A stretch of DNA of 64,000 bases. Origin: Microlunatus elymi. GTDB lineage: Bacteria > Actinomycetota > Actinomycetes > Propionibacteriales > Propionibacteriaceae. The translations under genes and the position numbers were made by a program. Location: NCBI RefSeq assembly GCF_007362775.1, contig NZ_CP041692.1, forward strand, positions 558,001-622,000. The letters are read 5' to 3'. The notes beneath the pieces are model-generated. The model did not search any database, was not told where the DNA came from, and saw only the letters and a program-made list of their open reading frames with translations. Positions 59,766-64,000 of this stretch are shown piece by piece (the stretch's first letter is position 1; the number at the start of each line of letters is the position of its first letter).

Positions 59766-59806
59766 CTGCTCGGTCGCCCCGCTTGTGGTCGGTGCGTCTC
59801 CGGAGT

Positions 59807-59945
59807 GTTCGTTTCCCAACCGTGGTTGCGATACGTGCCCGGACCGTACGTCAGTGCGTTCGTTTCCCAGCACGGGTTGAGAAAACGTGCGCGGATCCGC
59901 GGCCGGGCTTCGACGAATCGCCGCACTGGTGGGGAAACGTACGAC
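59807..59945. repeat. Family D array 3 (inverted)
   Basis: GTTCGTTTCCCA occurs at about 59807 and 59857 (50 bp apart), the complement of the TGGGAAACGAAC core. GGTTGAGAAAACG follows near 59875 and TGGTGGGGAAACG near 59929 in the direct orientation, so the words face each other. It lies in the gap between two convergent genes; nothing else is seen there. Confidence 0.6.
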
Positions 59946-59996
59946 GGGGAAGCCTCGGCTACACCTCGGTCCCTGCGGGTGATCGGTCGGAAGTGA

Positions 59997-61643
59997 TCAG
60001 CCGGCGGGCTTCTGAGCCGCCGCTGCCATCTCCGGATTCCAGGCGCAGGCGTCCTTGGCGGATTCGCTCTGCGGGGTTGCCGACGAGCTGCTGTCGCTGC
60101 TGGCCTCGCTCGAACTGGCCGAGTCGGTGGGCTTGGACGGCTTCTTCTTCGGCGGCTTCTTGGTCTCGCCGAGGGCCTGCTTCACCTGGTCACGCATCAG
60201 GTCGAAGTTCGGATCGGGGCTGGAGAATCCGTTCACGCCGTGCTTGAAGACCAGGCTGCGTACGTTGCCGGACTTGACCCGCATGCTCAGATTCACGAAC
60301 GCGGGCAGCGCCTCCTGCGGGATGTCGGTCTTGACGATTTCCTTGCCTGCTTGAGCAATCGCCTCATACCGGGTCAGCACGGTGGCCGGGTTGGCCTGGT
60401 TGATGATGGCGTCCACCACGCAACGCTGCCGATCCATCCGCTGGAAGTCGTCGGCGCCGTAACGACCCCGGGCGAACCAGAGCGCCTTGGCTCCGTTGAG
60501 ATGCTGATGCGGTCCCGGCTCGAGCCAGGTCTTCGGCGGGATGTGCAGATCGGTGTTGCCGCCGATCGCCACGTACGTGTTGATGTTGACCGTGATGCCG
60601 CCGAGCGCGTCGATCAGTTGCCGGAAGCCGTCCAAGTTGATCAAGACGTAGTAGTCAATCTTGAGCCCGAGCGCGTCACCGACGGAGATCTTCAACGCAT
60701 CCGCACCGAGATTGTCGGTCTTGCCGAGGATGTCCTTCGGCACCGTCTGCGGCACGTTGTCGTACATCGCGTTCAGGAAGAACTCGGCGTTGTCGCCGTT
60801 GCCGTCGGTGAACCCGTTCGGGTAGTACTTGTGCAGCGGCGAGTCGTCCGGGAACGGCATCCGCGCCGTGTTGCGGGGCAGGCTGATCAGCGTGGTGTCG
60901 CCGGTCTTGGTGTCGATGCTGGCCACCATCACCGTGTCGGTACGCGTCCCGGTGCGATCCGCGCCGGCGTCGCCGCCGAGCAGCAGGATGTTGACCCGCG
61001 GCGTGTCCGCCCACGGATTCTTCTGTTGTGCGCGCGAGGTCGGTGCCGAGGACGGCCGGGTTGCGCTGTTGGAGTCCTTGCTGTCGTGGAAGACGGTGGT
61101 GACCAGGCTGGCCTGGTCGGCGCTGTAGCGGGCGGCCACTGCGGCGGGTGCCGCGACCGCGAACGACAGCACGCCGACCAGTGCTGCGGCGATGATCCGA
61201 TGGCTTCGTCGCATCGGACCCCGGGCGACGCTCAGGTGGCTGATCACGACCACGGCGACCCAGATCAGCGCGAGCACGATCAGGCCGATGGCCACGCCGC
61301 GCAGCAGTCGGGGGTTGACCGCCGCGGCCAGCACGGCCTGGGTGTCGACCGCGGCCCAGATGCCGACGGCGATGAACAGTGCGAAGAACAGTCCGAGGAC
61401 GGTCCAGCCGATCACCCGACGTCGCGCGGCGATCAGACCGAGGCCCGGCACGGCGGCGCCGGCAATGGTGAGCAGCACCGTACGGCTGAAGTCGTCGCCC
61501 TCGGCGGCATGGGCCGCTCGACGGGGACGCGGATGATCAGGATCCGGCTGGTCGTGGTGGCCGGCCGGCTGCGAGGAGCGGCCCGACGACTCGGCGTCCT
61601 TGGGAAGCTCCCAACTCCACTGGTCGGCGTCCGGCACGGACAC
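59997..61643 (-). CDS. LytR-CpsA-Psr (LCP) family wall-polymer ligase
   Basis: LCP enzymes transfer polyprenyl-linked polymers (arabinogalactan or teichoic-type) to peptidoglycan. The N-terminal 60 residues are cytoplasmic and Pro/His/Asp-rich. About four membrane segments follow (residues 55-185), more than the single anchor of most LCP proteins. The LCP domain then starts RVNILLLGGDAGADRTGTRTDTVMVASID, with ISLPRNTAR, YYVLINLDGFRQLIDALGGI, GAKALWFARGRYGADDFQRMDRQ (active-site Arg and Asp residues). The tail is Lys/Ser-rich. 548 residues. GTG start with GAGGAG close upstream. Confidence 0.9.
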   Translation of the reverse strand: MSVPDADQWSWELPKDAESSGRSSQPAGHHDQPDPDHPRPRRAAHAAEGDDFSRTVLLTIAGAAVPGLGLIAARRRVIGWTVLGLFFALFIAVGIWAAVDTQAVLAAAVNPRLLRGVAIGLIVLALIWVAVVVISHLSVARGPMRRSHRIIAAALVGVLSFAVAAPAAVAARYSADQASLVTTVFHDSKDSNSATRPSSAPTSRAQQKNPWADTPRVNILLLGGDAGADRTGTRTDTVMVASIDTKTGDTTLISLPRNTARMPFPDDSPLHKYYPNGFTDGNGDNAEFFLNAMYDNVPQTVPKDILGKTDNLGADALKISVGDALGLKIDYYVLINLDGFRQLIDALGGITVNINTYVAIGGNTDLHIPPKTWLEPGPHQHLNGAKALWFARGRYGADDFQRMDRQRCVVDAIINQANPATVLTRYEAIAQAGKEIVKTDIPQEALPAFVNLSMRVKSGNVRSLVFKHGVNGFSSPDPNFDLMRDQVKQALGETKKPPKKKPSKPTDSASSSEASSDSSSSATPQSESAKDACAWNPEMAAAAQKPAG

Positions 61644-61809
61644 TCCTCGTTGTTCGGCGACAGGTTCGGGCGTGGCCGCAACACGTCAGATCGCGGGCCA
61701 AACCGGCACCACTGTAAAGGTCGAGGCTGAGAACGGCACTACGAAGCCGTCACGACGACTCAGATATGAGGCCCGGACGTGGCTCACACCACAGCGTACG
61801 ACGGTCCTT

Positions 61810-61839
61810 TTGCTCCAACCGCACCTCAATCGGTAGTCT
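61810..61839 (+). promoter_or_regulatory. Promoter of tRNA-Ser(GCT)
   Basis: TTGCTC (61810-61815) and TAGTCT (61834-61839), 18 bases apart, end 39 bases before the mature tRNA. The rest of the 61644-61878 gap shows no other recognisable feature. Confidence 0.45.
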
Positions 61840-61878
61840 TGCCGGGCGTTCGTCGGCTCGTCCACGGCGTGACCAAGG

Positions 61879-61969
61879 GGAGGCGTCGCCTAGTCCGGTC
61901 TATGGCGCCCGCCTGCTAAGCGGGTTGAGGGCTCAAACCCTCTCGCGGGTTCAAATCCCGCCGCCTCCG
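61879..61969 (+). tRNA. tRNA-Ser(GCT), integration site of the element
   Basis: Acceptor GGAGGCG pairs with CGCCTCC (61962-61968), discriminator G. Anticodon stem CCCGC/GCGGG with loop CTGCTAA gives GCT at 61915-61917. A long variable arm (TTGAGGGCTCAAACCCTC) and T arm GCGGG-TTCAAAT-CCCGC complete a type II serine tRNA. It reads AGC/AGU. Integrase genes of AICEs commonly target tRNA 3' ends, and the integrase starts its run right beside it. Confidence 0.95.
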
Positions 61970-61983
61970 CCCCTGACCAGGCA

Positions 61984-62023
61984 CAACGCCGGGGGACTCC
62001 AACACGAGAGTTCCCCGGCGTTG
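61984..62023. terminator. Hairpin terminator between tRNA-Ser and the integrase gene
   Basis: CAACGCCGGGG and CCCCGGCGTTG pair over 11 bp, with a further ACTC/GAG extension around the loop. It lies between the convergent tRNA and integrase genes. Confidence 0.7.
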
Positions 62024-62057
62024 AACCTGAATACCGGCCGTGGTCTCAGTTTTGGTC

Positions 62058-63272
62058 TCAATTGTCCACATCATCGGCCCAGAACAGCCCGCCAACACGC
62101 TCGGCTACATCACGTCGAATCGGATCGGTTACGTGCTGATACCGAGCCGCCATCGAGGTACTCGACCAGCCCATGAGTGCCATCGTCGTCCGCTCCGGCA
62201 CGCCCAGGACCAGCAGCACTGTCGCGGCGGTATGGCGCGCATCATGGAGTCGGCCATCCCGGACTCCGGCTCGCTTCAGCAACGCCTTCCATGCGTGATA
62301 GTCGGTGTTCGGATTGATCGGCTCCCCGAAAGGAGACGTGACCACGAAGCCCGTCTCATGCCAGAGCTGTCTGGCCAATCGTCGTTCTGCGTGCTGTTCT
62401 TCCCGATGGATCTTGAGCATCGCGATCAGGTCGTCCGGAAGCCCGATGATGCGTCGGCCGGCCTCAGATTTCGTTTCGTCGACGTCGTCGTTGATCCGGC
62501 GTCGCCGTGGACACCGACCCGGAGTCTTTCCGCACGTCTCACCGCAGCCGTGCTCATACTTTGGGCGTTGTCGGGACTTCCGAACGCGCAGAGTTCCGGT
62601 GTCAAGATCAACATCCGATTCCCACCGCAAACCGAGCACCTCGCCCTGACGCATTCCCAGCGCGAGAGCGATGGCCCAGCGAGCGGAATTTCTGCTCCTG
62701 CCGGCTTCGGCCAGGATTGACTTCACCTCGGGGATCGAATAGGGCGTGATCGGCTCGACCTTGACCCGTGGAGCCTTCGCGAGAGTGGCGACGTTACGGC
62801 TGACATAGCCACGTCTCACCGCCTCACCTAATGCGGTACGGACAGTGCGATGCACTTGGTGCGCTGTGCCTGGGCTCGCACCACCGTCCACGATCCGCCG
62901 ATACAGGCGCTCGAGGTGCTCCGGCTGAAGGCGATCGAGTCGCTGCTTACCTAGAGCCGGAATCAGATGAGTGTTCACGGCGGTTCGGTACGCCTCGTAG
63001 CTGCGCTGGCGCACATTCGGCCGTGAGATCAATTCCAACCAGTGCGTCAACCAGTCCGCGACCGTCCACCGACGACCAGCTTTCGGTACGTGTCCGGCGT
63101 CCCGCGCCTTCGTCAACTCGCGGACCTTGTCCATTACCGCTTCTTTAGAGCGGCCGCGGACGTGGCGTCGATCCGGTGACCCGTCATCGCGGATCCCGAC
63201 CGAGACCCGTCCGTGCCAATCGCCATCGGCCCCGAGATAGATCGACCAGGTGTTGTTCGGATTGCGTCCCAT
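62058..63272 (-). CDS. Tyrosine-type site-specific integrase
   Basis: 404 residues from ATG 63272 (MGRNPNNTWSIYLGADGDWHGRVSVG). An N-terminal AP2-like arm-binding part is followed by a SAM-like core-binding domain (TVADWLTHWLELISRPNVRQRSYEAY) and the catalytic domain. The catalytic residues are Arg in IALALGMRQGEVLGLRW, HDARH (His-x-x-Arg) and the nucleophile Tyr in GWSSTSMAARYQHVTD. A Cys/His-rich insert (HGCGETCGKTPGRC) typical of actinobacterial integrases lies in between. The start overlaps nothing but follows the xis stop by eight bases, with GAGGATC as ribosome site; upstream open frame is the xis region. It should recombine at the adjacent tRNA-Ser(GCT). Confidence 0.93.
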   Translation of the reverse strand: MGRNPNNTWSIYLGADGDWHGRVSVGIRDDGSPDRRHVRGRSKEAVMDKVRELTKARDAGHVPKAGRRWTVADWLTHWLELISRPNVRQRSYEAYRTAVNTHLIPALGKQRLDRLQPEHLERLYRRIVDGGASPGTAHQVHRTVRTALGEAVRRGYVSRNVATLAKAPRVKVEPITPYSIPEVKSILAEAGRSRNSARWAIALALGMRQGEVLGLRWESDVDLDTGTLRVRKSRQRPKYEHGCGETCGKTPGRCPRRRRINDDVDETKSEAGRRIIGLPDDLIAMLKIHREEQHAERRLARQLWHETGFVVTSPFGEPINPNTDYHAWKALLKRAGVRDGRLHDARHTAATVLLVLGVPERTTMALMGWSSTSMAARYQHVTDPIRRDVAERVGGLFWADDVDN

Positions 63273-63280
63273 GGCGATCC

Positions 63281-63562
63281 TCAAGCGCTCGCGGCGTGAG
63301 TCTGCGCCCGGAGCCTGCTGACGTACTCCTCCAAGCACTCGACCGGAATGCGGCGAAGCCGTCCGACCCGAACCGACTCGACCTCGCCGGAGCGGACCAG
63401 CTCGTACATCATCGAGCGCGCGATGCCCAGCCGAGCAGCCGCGTCCTCGATTCGCAACAGCAGCGTCGGAGCATCGATTTCCGTGTGTACGTGGATGTCC
63501 GAGCACGACTCATCTATGGGTGCAGACGTACTGGTCACCTGGTGTTCGTTGAGCTCATACAT
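63281..63562 (-). CDS. Excisionase (helix-turn-helix, MerR/AlpA-like)
   Basis: 93 residues from ATG 63562, preceded by GGAAGGAAAG. The core LLRIEDAAARLGIARSMMYELVRSGEVESVRVGRLRRIPVECLEEYV is the winged-helix 'excisionase DNA-binding' domain (shown here in pieces LLRIEDAAARLG, ARSMMYELVRSGEV and VGRLRRIPVECL). It would bind near att and favour excision by the integrase. The gene sits eight bases before int and about 75 bases after rep, in one run. Confidence 0.88.
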   Translation of the reverse strand: MYELNEHQVTSTSAPIDESCSDIHVHTEIDAPTLLLRIEDAAARLGIARSMMYELVRSGEVESVRVGRLRRIPVECLEEYVSRLRAQTHAASA

Positions 63563-63638
63563 GATCAACTTTCCTTCCCAGCAGTGTGATCGTTCCCAGC
63601 CAGTTCTTCAGAGATCTGATCGTGCGCGGGGATCGGCG

Positions 63639-64000
63639 TCACGGGGCGGGCCCCGCGTCAGTCCCGCCATGATCACTTGCCGAATGGTTTTCCACAGGAT
63701 CTGTCGCGGCTTTGGCGGCGTCGTACTGCTGTTGCCAAGCTCGCCGCTGTTGGATCGCGGCGAAGATGATCTTGCGATACTCGCCAGGGCTGCCGGGTCG
63801 AGTGTCTGTCCACACATAGCGAGGTAGCCCGTCGGGTGCTGTCACATCAGCGGAAAGACGTTCGACCTCGGGAGGCACGATTCCAGCGGCGTGCAGAGTT
63901 TCGCGCACGACAGTCGCCCGGTCGGCTTTGTGTTCGGCGAGCGTCTTGCCTGACCAATGTCGAGAGACCAGAACGCGGCGGCCACCGACGCCGAGGTGTT
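63639..64000 (-). CDS. RepSA-like replication initiator (C-terminal end only)
   Basis: Only the last 120 codons lie in the window; the frame is open to position 64000. It reads GVGGRRVLVSRHWSGKTLAEHKADRATVVRETLHAAGI in two known pieces (LGVGGRRVLVSRHWSG and KTLAEHKADRATVVRETL), then DGLPRYVWTDTRPG and an Ala/Gln-rich tail. Such a C-terminus belongs to AICE/plasmid initiators that drive rolling-circle replication of the excised element. A shorter internal GTG start at 63908 is not the real start. Assignment rests on recall of the family and on the int-xis context. Confidence 0.72.
   Translation of the reverse strand, partial: HLGVGGRRVLVSRHWSGKTLAEHKADRATVVRETLHAAGIVPPEVERLSADVTAPDGLPRYVWTDTRPGSPGEYRKIIFAAIQQRRAWQQQYDAAKAATDPVENHSASDHGGTDAGPAP

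Larger units (their letters stand above)
61950..64000. mobile_element. Left part of an actinomycete integrative and conjugative element (AICE)
   Basis: tRNA-Ser(GCT), integrase, excisionase and RepSA-like initiator follow one another in the order att-int-xis-rep, all three genes on the minus strand reading toward the tRNA. This matches the pSAM2-type module. The sequence also looks less G+C-rich by eye than the rest of the window. The core attachment site is presumably in the tRNA 3' half; the other end, transfer (FtsK/SpoIIIE-like) and cargo genes lie beyond 64000. Confidence 0.85.

Noticed and set aside
1-64000. Insertion sequences or rRNA genes
   Set aside because: No transposase motif (DDE, HUH) or rRNA signature was seen on either strand; the only mobile-element genes are the AICE genes after 61.9 kb.

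Overview
This is a 64 kb high-G+C chromosomal window from an actinomycete. The strongest evidence is the crgA - DUF881 - trpG - pknB - pbpA - rodA - pstP - fhaB - fhaA cell-division/cell-wall cluster, in the order known from mycobacteria and relatives. A Bpa-type proteasome activator, a WhiB-like Fe-S regulator, an MptB-like mannosyltransferase, IdeR/DtxR-type iron boxes and an actinomycete integrative element (AICE) agree with this. The gene set would fit Propionibacteriales such as a Microlunatus relative, but that is an inference.

Layout. 1-12.2 kb: the cell-wall signalling block. fhaA, fhaB, pstP, rodA, pbpA and pknB form one minus-strand run; pknA is absent, and a sugar-phosphate isomerase-like gene plus a frameshifted alkB-like gene sit between trpG and pknB. 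12.6-17.6 kb: tRNA-Leu(CAG), an M20 amidohydrolase, a pyruvyltransferase-like protein, an SGNH hydrolase and a nucleoside hydrolase. 17.6-21 kb: the efeUOB iron-uptake operon (order U-O-B) behind an iron box. 21-30 kb: PhyH oxygenase/AraC regulator pair, SDR, EcsC, aat, DinB-like, Fpg/Nei glycosylase, rhodanese, LysE exporter with its LysR-type regulator, GDPD. 30-39.6 kb: MarR/MFS divergon, arginine deiminase, GT2 plus a new 35-residue ORF plus MptB-like mannosyltransferase, then TetR - divergent ABC ATPase - YhgE/Pip membrane protein. 39.6-51 kb: APH-like kinase, adenosine deaminase, DUF2510 protein, pheA, siderophore-binding lipoprotein, PAP2-lipid kinase fusion, serS, HAD phosphatase, DUF559 nuclease, WhiB-HTH protein. 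51-61.7 kb: bpa, a heterodimeric ABC exporter with complementary defects in its two ATP sites, Gfo/Idh/MocA oxidoreductase, quinone oxidoreductase, tRNA-Ser(UGA), LCP ligase. 61.9-64 kb: tRNA-Ser(GCU) followed by integrase, excisionase and the end of a RepSA-like initiator, i.e. the left part of an AICE.

The most unusual content lies between the genes. At least four families of structured intergenic repeats occur. Family A is a 54-bp element, present four times at exactly 54 bp, with 12-bp inverted arms that mostly abut stop codons. Family C has TCCGAG words at an exact 20-bp period that then invert. Family B has GCACC/GGTGC words inverted at about 19-20 bp. Family D is made of degenerate units of about 53 bp with a TTGGGAAACGAACG core. 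Single large nested palindromes (25.4, 56.3 kb) and a tandem palindromic repeat (57.9 kb) share the same design. The hexamer TGATCA is also far commoner than composition predicts and forms short tandem arrays at three unrelated loci. These elements, and the DUF559 nuclease gene that has a family-C element on each side, are the best candidates for something undescribed.
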